DNA of 64,000 nt from Planctomycetia bacterium (GCA_030539295.1 JAUNSJ010000003.1:1-64000); one strand, 5' to 3'. Positions 8,938-17,541 are shown, counted from the first letter of the stretch. Translations and numbers: made by a program. The notes: generated by a model not told the origin, from the sequence alone.

Positions 8938-8965
8938 ATTATAGAAAAGTTGTTCAAACTGTCAA
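8938..8965 (-). promoter_or_regulatory. Promoter of the HzsA-like gene
   Basis: On the minus strand TTGACA (8960-8965) and TATAAT (8938-8943) are separated by 16 bases, both matching consensus exactly. The predicted leader is about 115 bases. Confidence 0.75.
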
Positions 8966-9018
8966 TGACAGATAATCGCCAAAATGTGCCAGATTTACGA
9001 CAGAAACTCCCTAATCAG

Positions 9019-9046
9019 TTCCCGACTGCTTGCCAGGTCGGGAACC
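9019..9046 (-). repeat. Short palindromic (REP-like) repeat
   Basis: Copy of the dispersed palindrome in minus orientation, with a TTGC loop. The flanking GGGAACCAGCAATAAC matches the flank of the other copies. Confidence 0.8.
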
Positions 9047-9166
9047 AGCAATAACAAAAAGAAACTTACCAAAGAACATAAATGACCGAGGGCGAATGTC
9101 TTGAAGAAAGGGCGAAGCAATTTTCTTCGAGCCGCGGCGGGTAACGCGTCATCAACGCATGCAGCC

Positions 9167-9187
9167 TGTGCTGGCCTTACAGGCCGC
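9167..9187 (+). repeat. GGCCTTACAGGCC repeat module
   Basis: TGTGCTGGCCTTACAGGCCGC, an 11-bp-arm palindromic box also found at 12-33, 537-559 and 47229-47252. It is a building block of the composite repeats at 1-468 and 46898-47263. Confidence 0.7.
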
Positions 9188-9272
9188 CGCGGTGTGGTTG
9201 TGATGGGTCAATGGCGAATCTCGAGTGCGTTATAGAGACGTGTTCGGGAACGCTATTGCTGTGCGCTATTAC

Positions 9273-9333
9273 TGGTCCCCGACCTGCAAGCAGTCACGCT
9301 ATTGCTGGTTCCCGACCTGCGAGCAGTCGGGAA
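9273..9333 (+). repeat. Tandem REP-like palindromes overlapping a gene end
   Basis: A truncated copy (9273-9295, broken after GCAGTCA) is followed by a full copy at 9307-9333. The full copy overlaps the 3' end of the phosphatase gene on the other strand and encodes its last residues. Confidence 0.8.
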
Positions 9334-10258
9334 GGGTAAAGGCGGATTTTATCACCTGTCCGCGCCAGGCTTGCGGCTGCTTGAGGCCCAGGAGCCAGGC
9401 GATCGTTGCGGCGTTATCGTAGTTGACAACCGCGTCGGTAATTTCACCGACTTTAACGCCGGGCCCGTAAATCATCCACGGTACTTCCATATGCTCCAGC
9501 AGGCCTTCACCGTGGCCCTTGCCGGAGCCGCCGTGGTCCGAAATGAAAAGAACAATCGTCTTGTCCATCATACCGGCGTCTTTGAGGTACGTCATGATTT
9601 GACCGACGTAACCGTCGATTGTTGTGAGCATGGCCTGATATTCCGGGGTGCCCCAACCGATATTGTGGCCCGTGCCGTCCGGCTCTCCGAAGTAGATAAA
9701 AGCAAACGTGGGTTTTTTGGCCAGTTGCTCAAGGGCAGTGGCGAGAACTTGCGCGTCTTTCTTGGCGTAGGAGTCGCCATCTTCATATTTCTGCTCCGTT
9801 GCGGCGGCCGCGTCGAAGACGAATTCAATTCCGTCCCAGGAATAGACCGCGGTCGTAACGGCGTTCGGCATCTGTTCGCGCAAAACGCGGAAGAGGCATG
9901 GGAATTTGCCATTTTCGGCAAGTGCAATCGGCGGAATATCCGGCTCTTTACTGCCCCAGGTTCGAAAGCCGTGCATTTCGCTCGGGGCTCCTTTGAGAAT
10001 ACTCGTCCAGTTCAACGCACTCGACGACGGCAGAACACTCCGCATCTTAACGGTCCAGGCACCATGCTCTTTCATGTCCTTGAGGTTCGGGAGTGCCTCC
10101 CAGTCGATATAATGCGAACCGAAGCCATCAGAGCCAATGAGCACAACATGCTCAATACCAGGCAGAGGCGAATTGATTTCCTGCCCTTGAACAAAGGCGG
10201 TCAGACAGAACAACGTCAGACATACAGAGAATGTACGTGCAAGCAACGTGCGTTTCAT
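9299..10258 (-). CDS. Secreted alkaline-phosphatase-fold hydrolase
   Basis: A 319-residue protein of the alkaline phosphatase superfamily (nucleotide pyrophosphatase/phosphodiesterase type). A signal peptide ends near LTAFVQG. Metal-site motifs are seen in order: IGSDGFG with Asp, a SSSALNWTSILKG stretch carrying the likely nucleophile, APSEMHG, EPDGTGHN, and SDHGG...KGHGE, which supply the Asp and His ligands. It probably hydrolyses a phosphate or sulfate ester outside the cytoplasm; the substrate is unknown. AGGAG precedes the ATG. Oddly, the last 12 or so codons and the TAG stop come from a REP-like repeat (9307-9333), so the native C-terminus was probably replaced or extended. Confidence 0.88.
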   Translation of the reverse strand: MKRTLLARTFSVCLTLFCLTAFVQGQEINSPLPGIEHVVLIGSDGFGSHYIDWEALPNLKDMKEHGAWTVKMRSVLPSSSALNWTSILKGAPSEMHGFRTWGSKEPDIPPIALAENGKFPCLFRVLREQMPNAVTTAVYSWDGIEFVFDAAAATEQKYEDGDSYAKKDAQVLATALEQLAKKPTFAFIYFGEPDGTGHNIGWGTPEYQAMLTTIDGYVGQIMTYLKDAGMMDKTIVLFISDHGGSGKGHGEGLLEHMEVPWMIYGPGVKVGEITDAVVNYDNAATIAWLLGLKQPQAWRGQVIKSAFTLPDCSQVGNQQ

Positions 10259-10314
10259 AAAAATCTCCTGTTGATGTAGTGGTGGGACTTGGGATTACAT
10301 ACACCCAAAACCGC

Positions 10315-10343
10315 ATTATACCACAACGATAACCCCAATTCAA
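10315..10343 (-). promoter_or_regulatory. Promoter of the phosphatase-fold gene
   Basis: On the minus strand TTGAAT (10338-10343) and TATAAT (10315-10320) are 17 bases apart. The leader is about 50 bases to the ATG at 10258. Confidence 0.7.
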
Positions 10344-10524
10344 TAGCCCATTTGCCTTTTTCTGTGAAACGAGTGCGTACCAGATCGGGTTGCGGCAATA
10401 GATAAATGACACGTAATGAGCAAACTAAGTTGATTGTCGAGCGTCAGGTCATGCTACGTGGTTGCTTCATTTGTGTCGTTATTGCCGGACCCCGCGGGCA
10501 GTTGGGACGTTGTATTGAAAAATT

Positions 10525-11337
10525 CTATAATTTTTTATCAGGATTTAACCTTGCTTTCGCCAATTGTATTGCCGCTTCTTTCACATTTTTCATGTAAGAA
10601 ATCGAGAAGAGAACGGTAGTAATACCGAAAATAATGTTGAGATAAGGAAAAACTGCCCAGCATAGGAGAACCGAGATGGTCGTTCCCAAGCCTTCCCTGG
10701 CCCGAACTTCAAGTCCTTTGTCGGCGAGCGATTTGTTAAGATCTTCGGCCAGGCCTTGTATGGCAGTAAAATTCCAATAGAACGAGAAAAACGGGATAAA
10801 ACAGTAGCCGACTGCCTTATTCGGTGTGGTCCTCGCCGTCTCCTCCGGTATGATAGACCAGGAGAGATAGAGAAATGAAAACCAGTTTAACGCCAGTACA
10901 AATGGGAAACAAACCATGAGAATCCCATAGCTCCCAATCACAAGCGTGTGGATAATTCTTGCTATCGACTGGAGCTCTAACTTGTGAACCAATATATACT
11001 GTGTTAAGAAGCAGGTAACAGGAGCCAGAATCGTCGCGGCGAATGCGATGATACAACAATATTTGTAGATATTGTAACATCTATTGAGTAAATAGGAGAT
11101 GGAACTCCTGTCGGCCGGCGGTGGAACAGGAGTCTCCAGCTGCGGCAACTTTTCGGTGGGGACGGCGACGGGAAACTGCAGCCCGGGCACCTGTTTCGCC
11201 TTGCCTCGCTGCCCTGTCTCCGTTTCCAAAATCGTCTCCTGCAGGATAATTCCCCGGGCAGCCAAACTCGTCAGCTGCGCATCGTTAATGGGACCACGTC
11301 GCTGCTCGTTTCCATCGTAATAGTACCAGTTTCCCAT
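10525..11337 (-). CDS. GYF-like/DUF4328 membrane protein
   Basis: A 270-residue protein. Residues about 1-55 form a GYF_2-type domain (WYYYDGNEQRRGPI, a typical opening), followed by a proline-rich linker. Residues about 80-265 contain several hydrophobic helices and match DUF4328, with WSIIPEETARTTPNKAVGY and FIPFFSFYWNF. Such proteins are common in planctomycetes and Bacteroidetes. They are inner-membrane proteins whose cytoplasmic GYF head may bind proline-rich peptides; the actual role is unknown. AAAGGGG precedes the ATG at 11337 and a promoter sits at 11399-11427. It is monocistronic. Confidence 0.85.
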   Translation of the reverse strand: MGNWYYYDGNEQRRGPINDAQLTSLAARGIILQETILETETGQRGKAKQVPGLQFPVAVPTEKLPQLETPVPPPADRSSISYLLNRCYNIYKYCCIIAFAATILAPVTCFLTQYILVHKLELQSIARIIHTLVIGSYGILMVCFPFVLALNWFSFLYLSWSIIPEETARTTPNKAVGYCFIPFFSFYWNFTAIQGLAEDLNKSLADKGLEVRAREGLGTTISVLLCWAVFPYLNIIFGITTVLFSISYMKNVKEAAIQLAKARLNPDKKL

Positions 11338-11398
11338 GAATATTCCCCTTTCTTGCTACCGAGGCCGAATCTGACAGAATTTTTTGAACGATAATTCT

Positions 11399-11427
11399 AT
11401 TTTAGTCGATTTCTTCACCGTTGTCAA
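11399..11427 (-). promoter_or_regulatory. Promoter of the GYF/DUF4328 gene
   Basis: On the minus strand TTGACA (11422-11427) and TAAAAT (11399-11404) are 17 bases apart. A TAGAAT follows a few bases further on. Confidence 0.7.
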
Positions 11428-11563
11428 TGCCGTTTACGAGAAATAACCTTTTTTAGTCCAAAATATTCGTTTTTGTTCGCGATTAATGGGATTGCACGCA
11501 ATGGCGTAAAATCCTATTAATCGCGGGGGGACTTTTGAAAAGTCAAGAAGTCGTTTTCCTGGC

Positions 11564-11591
11564 TTGACATGACAGATTATGGCCGTATAAT
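11564..11591 (+). promoter_or_regulatory. Promoter of the first XylR-like regulator
   Basis: TTGACA (11564-11569) and TATAAT (11586-11591) with a 16-base spacer, both exact consensus. The predicted leader to 11649 is about 50 bases. The rest of the 11338-11563 gap holds the divergent promoter of the membrane-protein gene and nothing else I can name. Confidence 0.8.
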
Positions 11592-11648
11592 AGTCGGCGA
11601 GTTCGAATGGTAAGAAATATAACCTGTTTTTCGACAAAGGAAATAGTA

Positions 11649-12824
11649 ATGGAAGCACCGAAGCGAGTTCTGCTGATTTTGGAAGTGTCGCGGGAGCATG
11701 GGCGCGGTATTGCCCGGGGGATACGCCGGTATTCGGATCAGAACGCGCACTGGTGGCTCATTTGCGAGAATCGCCAGCTGTTCGAGCAGCATCCGCACCT
11801 CCTGCTCCGCTGGCAAGGGGACGGTATAATCTCGCGAAGTGGCTCGCCAGCCTTGAGCCGAGCCATAGCGGCGACAGGTATACCTGCGGTGGAACTCTAT
11901 CGGGACGGTCCGAGCGAGGTGGAGTCGGACGGCTTTGCGGTCGGACAGATGGCGGCGGAACACTTTATTGAACGGGGTTATCAGGAATATGCGTACTATG
12001 CACCTTGGACGAACTGGTGGATCCAATGGCGACTGGAAGGCTATTTAAAGCCATTGCAAGAGCGAGGATTTTCCGTGTCAATCTTTCCGGGCATAAACAG
12101 GAAGCGGAATCGGAGTCAGGCATTGTGGGAAGAGAAGAGTTTGCATGAGCTTATCGATTGGTTGCAATCCCTGCCACGACCCTGCTGTATTTATGCGCCG
12201 ACGGACGTGCTGGCCTCGCATGTACTCAATGGCTGTGCCGTGGCGGGTATTAATGTGCCGGAAGAGCTCTCCGTATTAGGTAACGACGATGATACGTTTC
12301 TCTGTTCCTTTACGTTTCCCTCTCTGTCGAGTATTCCGCTGAATTCGTCGCGACTCGGATTTGAAGCGGCGCATCTGCTCGATCGACGCATGAATGGTAC
12401 GGCTGATTCCGTTAAGTTGCCAATTTTGATTCCACCGGTGGAAGTTGTTACGCGTCATTCGACGGATACGATCGCGGTTCCGGACGAAGACGTTGTCGCG
12501 GCACTGCATTACATCCGTGAAAACGCAACGACCAATCTGCTCATAACGGATGTCGTATCGCACGTCGGTATTTCGCAGCGGAATCTTCAGCGTCGGTTTC
12601 AGAAGTGGCTTGGCCATTCGCTCAATGAGGAACTCATGACCACACGACTGAAGCTGGCGAAAAAACTTCTGCTCGACAGTATCCTGTCGGTCGACCAGAT
12701 AGCGCGTCGCACCGGCTTTCAGACGTCGCGCTATTTCATTCATATCTTTCGCAGTAAGTGTAATATGACGCCCAAGCAATATCGCCTGTTACATCGCGTC
12801 TCCGGATTACGCTCCTCCGAATGA
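11649..12824 (+). CDS. XylR-like AraC-family transcriptional regulator (1)
   Basis: 391 residues, the length of E. coli XylR (392). The N-terminal about 270 residues resemble LacI/periplasmic sugar-binding regulators (LLILEVSREHGRGIARGIRRY, then AAEHFIERGYQEYAYY, and the VLGNDDDTFLC hinge motif). The C-terminal 100 residues are an AraC double helix-turn-helix ending MTPKQYRLLHR. It should bind a sugar or sugar-like ligand and act on a nearby operon. AAAGGA lies 7 bases before the ATG at 11649, so this start is preferred to an upstream in-frame one. It is convergent with the glycosidase gene: the stop codons are 4 bases apart. Confidence 0.9.
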   Translation: MEAPKRVLLILEVSREHGRGIARGIRRYSDQNAHWWLICENRQLFEQHPHLLLRWQGDGIISRSGSPALSRAIAATGIPAVELYRDGPSEVESDGFAVGQMAAEHFIERGYQEYAYYAPWTNWWIQWRLEGYLKPLQERGFSVSIFPGINRKRNRSQALWEEKSLHELIDWLQSLPRPCCIYAPTDVLASHVLNGCAVAGINVPEELSVLGNDDDTFLCSFTFPSLSSIPLNSSRLGFEAAHLLDRRMNGTADSVKLPILIPPVEVVTRHSTDTIAVPDEDVVAALHYIRENATTNLLITDVVSHVGISQRNLQRRFQKWLGHSLNEELMTTRLKLAKKLLLDSILSVDQIARRTGFQTSRYFIHIFRSKCNMTPKQYRLLHRVSGLRSSE

Positions 12825-12828
12825 CCGG

Positions 12829-14313
12829 CTAGGGATTTGCCTTGACGAACTCGCTGAAATCAAGGTCAAGATTATCACGCCCGGTAATAAAGGCAGGAGC
12901 GTCGTAGACCGGAACATTAATAAAAGTTGTATCATTCCCGTCGCTGGAAACAGCATTATCCGGAATTTTATAAACGTTGCCCGTTATCGTATCGACCCAG
13001 ACAGGGTCTTTAAAGGATTCGTTTTTTACGGTAAAGGTCGCCGGTAGGGTTGCATTATCATTCTGTGGAATATCAGACTTGTTCCAGAAGACGAACAAGG
13101 GGGACTGGCTTTCAGTAAAATGGAAACCGAAGACGGCGAGTGATTTTTCACAGGCGACCTGGCAGTTAAACGCGGTGTCACGCTGGAGGTCATCGTTAAA
13201 GACGGATACAATATTTTGCACAGTATACCAGGCTGTCTTCACCTTGAGGATTTTAAATCCGCGATCGGCGGTATCGGCTTTAATGAGTCCATAGCGAGCC
13301 AGACCATTAATCCAGGGCGTGGTGCGATACTGGTAGTCGGCAATGGTAAAAATACCGGAGTCCGCGTCGTGCCCCAAGTCGCCGAGCATACGTCGCGCGT
13401 CCCATTTGGCCTGCGTCAGTTCGGTCCAGTGCATTTTGTTCAGAGCGCCGACCGGCCCCCATTCGGACATAACACCAGATTCACCCTGCCATAGTTTCAG
13501 GTCGTTGGAATAAGAGCGAATAACGGCCTTCATTTTCTCGACTTCCGGATACGGTTCGTCCGGATTGGGCGTGTAGTGATGATAGACAATCCAGTGAAAT
13601 AAATGAAATTTATTCTCCTTTTTAAGTCGTTCGAGGAAGGGACCGACATGAGCGTAGTCCGCCTGCATGAGAACCAGAGCGCCAATTCTCGCATTGGGAA
13701 TGACACTTTTAATAATCTCGGCAGTGCGAATATTGAAAGCAAAAACAGCTTCCGGGTCACTCATAACCGGTTCGTTCCACATGGACCAGTCGCGGACTTT
13801 GTCTTTATACCGTTGAGCCATGGCGCGAACCCAATTATCCCAGGCGGTCAGGCCCTCTTCCGAGGCGGGAATCCCTCCTGCGAGTGAGCGGCCTCCGCCG
13901 CCCGGATAGATCGGATTACCATAGCTCGTTTCCAGCCATATTTCCAGGCCGCGACTGATCGCGTCATTGATAATATAATCGAGCCATGCGAAATCGTAGA
14001 GTCCCTTTTCCTTTTCCGTGCGTGCCCAGCCGCCCTGTAGTCGGATCCGTTTTATGCCCAGCGGTGCCAGATACTCTTTATAGGAATCGTAACTGGCGTA
14101 TTCCCGGTCGAGCACTTCACAGCCTATGGTCCAGCGAGACGTATTAATCTGATGAACGTTTTTGGGACGTAATGTGCCAATAAGTTTAAAACCGGGGTCG
14201 AGCGTCGTTTGTACCCGCGTGGGCGAATCGTCAATAATCTGACACAAGGCCGCATCCGGGACAAGCAAGGTTCCAAAAAACAGAACGGACAGAGCAAATA
14301 AACGGAATTTCAC
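12829..14313 (-). CDS. Secreted glycoside hydrolase, clan GH-A type
   Basis: 494 residues with a signal peptide ending near DAALC. The TIM-barrel pattern fits clan GH-A (GH5/GH39-like): IKRIRLQGGWARTE, LDYIINDAISRGLEIWLE, then WSMWNEP with the acid/base Glu at about residue 181 and LWQGESG with the nucleophile Glu at about residue 278. A beta-rich C-terminal domain follows. It probably acts on a plant or host polysaccharide outside the cytoplasm; I cannot tell which. Last gene of a three-gene operon: its ATG overlaps the lipoprotein stop codon in an ATGA, suggesting coupled translation. Confidence 0.85.
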   Translation of the reverse strand: MKFRLFALSVLFFGTLLVPDAALCQIIDDSPTRVQTTLDPGFKLIGTLRPKNVHQINTSRWTIGCEVLDREYASYDSYKEYLAPLGIKRIRLQGGWARTEKEKGLYDFAWLDYIINDAISRGLEIWLETSYGNPIYPGGGGRSLAGGIPASEEGLTAWDNWVRAMAQRYKDKVRDWSMWNEPVMSDPEAVFAFNIRTAEIIKSVIPNARIGALVLMQADYAHVGPFLERLKKENKFHLFHWIVYHHYTPNPDEPYPEVEKMKAVIRSYSNDLKLWQGESGVMSEWGPVGALNKMHWTELTQAKWDARRMLGDLGHDADSGIFTIADYQYRTTPWINGLARYGLIKADTADRGFKILKVKTAWYTVQNIVSVFNDDLQRDTAFNCQVACEKSLAVFGFHFTESQSPLFVFWNKSDIPQNDNATLPATFTVKNESFKDPVWVDTITGNVYKIPDNAVSSDGNDTTFINVPVYDAPAFITGRDNLDLDFSEFVKANP

Positions 14314-14804
14314 GGGGAAGGTTCCTCCATATTTTCATTGGCTAGTGGTAAAGCGAAATCAGCGCTACTGGTTCCCCCGGCGGGAATTTCAATTGTTGTA
14401 TTGACTTCCCGGGCACCCCAGGGAAAGACAGGAATTGTATTTTCAGTCGGCGTATTGCCTGTGGTCATGCTGGGTAGTGACGCGGTTTTTGAAGCGTTGG
14501 AGAGCAGGGTGATTTTGACCCGGTTCTGTCCCACAGACGCTCCTTTGCTTTCTTTTGTTGATGATACAATTTCCATCTCGTAGTGGCCGTTAGCGTCGGT
14601 TGTGCCGATCGCCCCGAAGCCGGCATTGGTTCCGGCTTTATCCGTTGCGACAGGACGAAAGGTAAGTCGAACGTTGGCCACAGGTTTACCTTCAATCGTA
14701 ACCGTGCCGGAAACAGGAACAATATTTTTAGAATTGCACCCTACCAGCACAAGCAGACTGACGCCCAGCAGCATGGAAAAATAGAATATTTTGCTAAGTT
14801 TCAT
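14310..14804 (-). CDS. Lipoprotein with carboxypeptidase-regulatory-like fold
   Basis: A small lipoprotein of 164 residues with a clear lipobox (LVLVGC) after a hydrophobic signal. The rest is a single beta-sandwich unit (PVSGTVTIEGKPVANVRLTF, then GTTDANGHYEM), as in carboxypeptidase-regulatory-like domains. In planctomycetes such lipoproteins usually sit next to DUF1559 genes, as here. AGGTG lies 6 bases before the ATG at 14804. A GTG codon three triplets upstream is possible but less well placed. It may hold the DUF1559 protein or glycosidase at the envelope; that is inference. Confidence 0.85.
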   Translation of the reverse strand: MKLSKIFYFSMLLGVSLLVLVGCNSKNIVPVSGTVTIEGKPVANVRLTFRPVATDKAGTNAGFGAIGTTDANGHYEMEIVSSTKESKGASVGQNRVKITLLSNASKTASLPSMTTGNTPTENTIPVFPWGAREVNTTIEIPAGGTSSADFALPLANENMEEPSP

Positions 14805-14836
14805 TGATAGCACCTGTCTATAAATTGTAGGACGAA

Positions 14837-15919
14837 TTAAAGGGGATATTGAGAATCGCCGCGGCCTATGGTCACCATAGCGCGAAGAACCTGAACGTCG
14901 GATGTTTCCGAAATGGCGCGAACGGACCCGTCGGCCAAGGCATAGTTAATTATGCCAGCGTGAAAACTGGCCAGAGCACTGTCGCACCCGCCATAAGTTG
15001 TAAGGATAGGAGCTCCCAAGGCTATGCAGCGGTCGTAGTCCGGGAGATATTGGGCCGGGTCCGAATCAAGCGAGGCGACACACCAGTAATAATAATGAAA
15101 ACCGAAGGTTGCCTGACGGAATAGTGTTGTTCTGGAAGCATATTCTCCGATAGCGATCGTATTGGAAAGTCCGTCCAGGATTTTAGCGAACTCGACGTAG
15201 CGAAGTTTTATGGTGGCTGTGGGGGTATGAGGTCCGGACACAGGAAAGACGCCAATATAATTCTCTTGCGTGGTGCTTATATTGCGAGGGTCACCCATGT
15301 TCAAGCCACCGTGTCCGGTGAACAAACCGGCAATTGCCTTGTAGGAAATAATGCGAAATTGTGTATCGGTTCTCATGGCGAAAGAAGTGGGCAAACCGCT
15401 ACTGTAATCGGAGTAAGAAGAATAGGGGAGAAATTCACCAGCCGAGGGATGCGAAGGGCATTCCAGGGCGGAAACACGGGCCGCGAAAAATTCATCGGGC
15501 GCCGTGGCGACGACATCGCCCTTACCATCGTAGAGTGAGGCGAGAGATTGTTGTTCCATAAATGGAAGAAGGGCAACGTGCCAGCACGCACGGCGGTCAA
15601 GATCGGTTCCGGTATTCGTTCCGGCGTACAGTGACAGTGCCCCGGTCGGCAGTGTGTAGTGGACGTCATGGTAGTTGTGTGCGGCGATCATTTGCTGTTT
15701 CAGATTGTTTGTACATTGCATGCGCCGCGCGGCTTCCCGTGCCGCTTGAACGGCAGGAAGCAATAAAGCGATTAAAATTCCTATAATCGTTATGACGACG
15801 AGCAACTCGACGAGCGTAAAAGCCAGGAATCGTTTAACGGTTCCTAAAGCCCCCCCCTCCTGTACCTTAACATAGCCAGCGAAATCGTGGTTCTTTTTCT
15901 GTTTCGTAACCTTCGTCAT
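14837..15919 (-). CDS. DUF1559 domain protein (prepilin-like, secreted)
   Basis: A 360-residue DUF1559 protein with an unusually long N-terminal leader of about 33 residues before [14 protein letters not shown]. The pilin-like helix is followed by AAREAARRM, and the H-x9-DG motif appears as FHAGIINYALADG. AAAGGAG lies 6 bases before the ATG. It opens an operon with the lipoprotein and the glycosidase. The upstream gap is shared with the divergent second XylR-like regulator, a common sign that the regulator controls this operon. It lacks about 14 residues compared with the protein at 1280. Confidence 0.92.
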   Translation of the reverse strand: MTKVTKQKKNHDFAGYVKVQEGGALGTVKRFLAFTLVELLVVITIIGILIALLLPAVQAAREAARRMQCTNNLKQQMIAAHNYHDVHYTLPTGALSLYAGTNTGTDLDRRACWHVALLPFMEQQSLASLYDGKGDVVATAPDEFFAARVSALECPSHPSAGEFLPYSSYSDYSSGLPTSFAMRTDTQFRIISYKAIAGLFTGHGGLNMGDPRNISTTQENYIGVFPVSGPHTPTATIKLRYVEFAKILDGLSNTIAIGEYASRTTLFRQATFGFHYYYWCVASLDSDPAQYLPDYDRCIALGAPILTTYGGCDSALASFHAGIINYALADGSVRAISETSDVQVLRAMVTIGRGDSQYPL

Positions 15920-16293
15920 TGTTTTCTCCTTTGGACTGAACTTGAAATTGTTATGTGATTTTGTTTACACAAATACGTTGAGGTAAAATTAAATCACAAT
16001 TTTTATGAATTCCCTGTTGATAATATCTGGATTTTTTACAAGGAATGAACGCGATCTCATGAATCAAATTATAACTTGCCTCCGTGACAATTACAAGCAA
16101 GGAATTGGAATGTTCTTACTGTATTTCGGAAAGACTCGTTATTCGAGTGCTTTTTCCTGGTTGACAACGGCGGCTGTTAAGGATAGAATAAGTATAACAG
16201 ATCCGGGAACGAATTACAAGAGTTCTTTATGGAATGTTTTTTCTGTATTTTCGAACTTTTTACCCAGTGTAACAACGGGAGAAACGAGACGAA
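15920..16293. promoter_or_regulatory. Divergent control region between DUF1559 operon and XylR-like gene
   Basis: A 374-base AT-rich gap with genes leaving in both directions. The plus-strand promoter is clear (16161-16189). On the minus strand no consensus promoter is evident before 15919, which fits an activator-dependent promoter. I see no perfect long palindrome. A small ORF inside it at about 16005 lacks a binding site and overlaps the regulator start. Confidence 0.5.
16161..16189 (+). promoter_or_regulatory. Promoter of the second XylR-like regulator
   Basis: TTGACA (16161-16166) and TAGAAT (16184-16189) with exactly 17 bases between. The leader is about 100 bases to the ATG at 16294. 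Confidence 0.75.
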
Positions 16294-17502
16294 ATGGCGA
16301 AGAAAGAGCGAAAAAAACTGCGTGAGACAGCCCCACGTGTGGCCCTGTTGCTGGAATCGTCGCATGAGACCTCGCGGGGGATGATTCGTGGTATTTTTAA
16401 ATATATTCATCATCATGGCCTGTGGCAAGTGGAACTGGTTCACGGTGGTCCAAATGACCTTTACTTACCGGATTTGGAAATCTGGAAGGGGCATGGCGTC
16501 ATTGGTCGCGTGCGGAACAGGAAGACGGAAGAGATCTTACTGCGTTCGAAATTACCGTGCGTATTAATCGATCCGGCGGAGGAATATCTGCAAGAGAGTC
16601 ATCCGCTGTCGGTTTTTTCTTCGGTGAGTTGCGATTCACTTGCAGTAGGCAAGGCGGCAGCGGAGTATCTGCTTAAGCTTGGCCTGGAGCACTATGCGTA
16701 TGTTGGAGACGTTACAGGCACGATCTGGTCGAAACTTCGTGAGCAGTCGTTTTGTGATGAAATTATGGATTCGTATTATAAATGTCATGTCTACCCGCAA
16801 CCGCCGCAGAGTCGGAGTACGCGTGAATCGGAAGAAGCGGGGCTCGTACGCTGGTTACGTCGTCTTCCGCGTCCGATAGCCATTTTTGCGGTTAATGACC
16901 AGCGGGCGTTTCAGATTATTCAGGCATGTCATCTGGCCCGTATTCGAATTCCTTACGACGCTGTTATCCTGGGCGTTAATAACGATGAACTTGTCTGTTG
17001 CATGTCGCAACCGGAGCTTTCGAGTATAACGTTGGATACGGAGCACGCGGGCTACGAGGCAGCACGCATGCTGGATGAACAGATGCTCGGACTAACGCAA
17101 GAGCGTGAAATTCTCACCTTTGGCTATACGGAAATCGTAACGCGTGGGTCGACACGCAGTCCCTCGCTCAAGAATACAAAGGTTATTAAGGCGGTGGAAT
17201 TCATCCGGATAAACGCGGGACTGAACGTAAGCGTTATGGACGTTGCGCGGCATATTGGACTTTCGCGGCAGTGGGCGGAACGTATTTTTTCGGCGGAACG
17301 CGGGTGCACTATCTATGACGAAATACAAAAAGTCCGAATGAGAACGGCTGTCAACATGGTAACGGAAACGGATCTTTCCTTCGGCGAAATCGGTATACGT
17401 TGCGGGTTTGTCGATGGTAACCATCTTGGCATTCTTTTCAAAAAAAACTTTGGTATGACGCCACGCGAGTACCGTGAACGACATCGGGACGGCGAGCATT
17501 AG
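16294..17502 (+). CDS. XylR-like AraC-family transcriptional regulator (2)
   Basis: 402 residues with the same plan as the regulators at 11649 and 22408. The sugar-binding-protein-like part begins at about residue 14 (ALLLESSHETSRGMIRGIFKYI), with the VILGVNNDELVC hinge near 225-240. The C-terminal AraC DNA-binding region ends GMTPREYRERHR. The N-terminus is short and lysine/arginine-rich. It is divergent from the DUF1559/lipoprotein/glycosidase operon and directly precedes the DUF5107/TPR gene, so either may be its target. The binding site is weak (a purine-rich GGGAGA about 13 bases upstream). Confidence 0.88.
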   Translation: MAKKERKKLRETAPRVALLLESSHETSRGMIRGIFKYIHHHGLWQVELVHGGPNDLYLPDLEIWKGHGVIGRVRNRKTEEILLRSKLPCVLIDPAEEYLQESHPLSVFSSVSCDSLAVGKAAAEYLLKLGLEHYAYVGDVTGTIWSKLREQSFCDEIMDSYYKCHVYPQPPQSRSTRESEEAGLVRWLRRLPRPIAIFAVNDQRAFQIIQACHLARIRIPYDAVILGVNNDELVCCMSQPELSSITLDTEHAGYEAARMLDEQMLGLTQEREILTFGYTEIVTRGSTRSPSLKNTKVIKAVEFIRINAGLNVSVMDVARHIGLSRQWAERIFSAERGCTIYDEIQKVRMRTAVNMVTETDLSFGEIGIRCGFVDGNHLGILFKKNFGMTPREYRERHRDGEH

Positions 17503-17541
17503 TTCATTCCAAAATACAGAATGGAGTTTCTCTTTAAAAGA

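Larger units (their letters stand above)
8816..9298. other. Intergenic region with promoter and repeat copies
   Basis: No gene is supported. It holds the promoter of the HzsA-like gene (8938-8965), hairpin repeats at 9019-9046 and 9273-9295, a 29-base sequence at 9063-9092 shared with 5434-5462, and a TGTGCTGGCCTTACAGGCC module at 9167-9187 followed by an AATGGCGAATC box. Confidence 0.6.

Noticed and set aside
9302-10279. 325-codon open frame on the plus strand opposite the phosphatase-fold gene
   Set aside because: It mirrors a gene with signal peptide and metal motifs, starts inside a repeat, has no binding site and its translation resembles no protein family.
16005-16325. 106-codon plus-strand frame in the divergent control region
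   Set aside because: It overlaps the promoter and the start of the XylR-like gene, with no binding site or homology.
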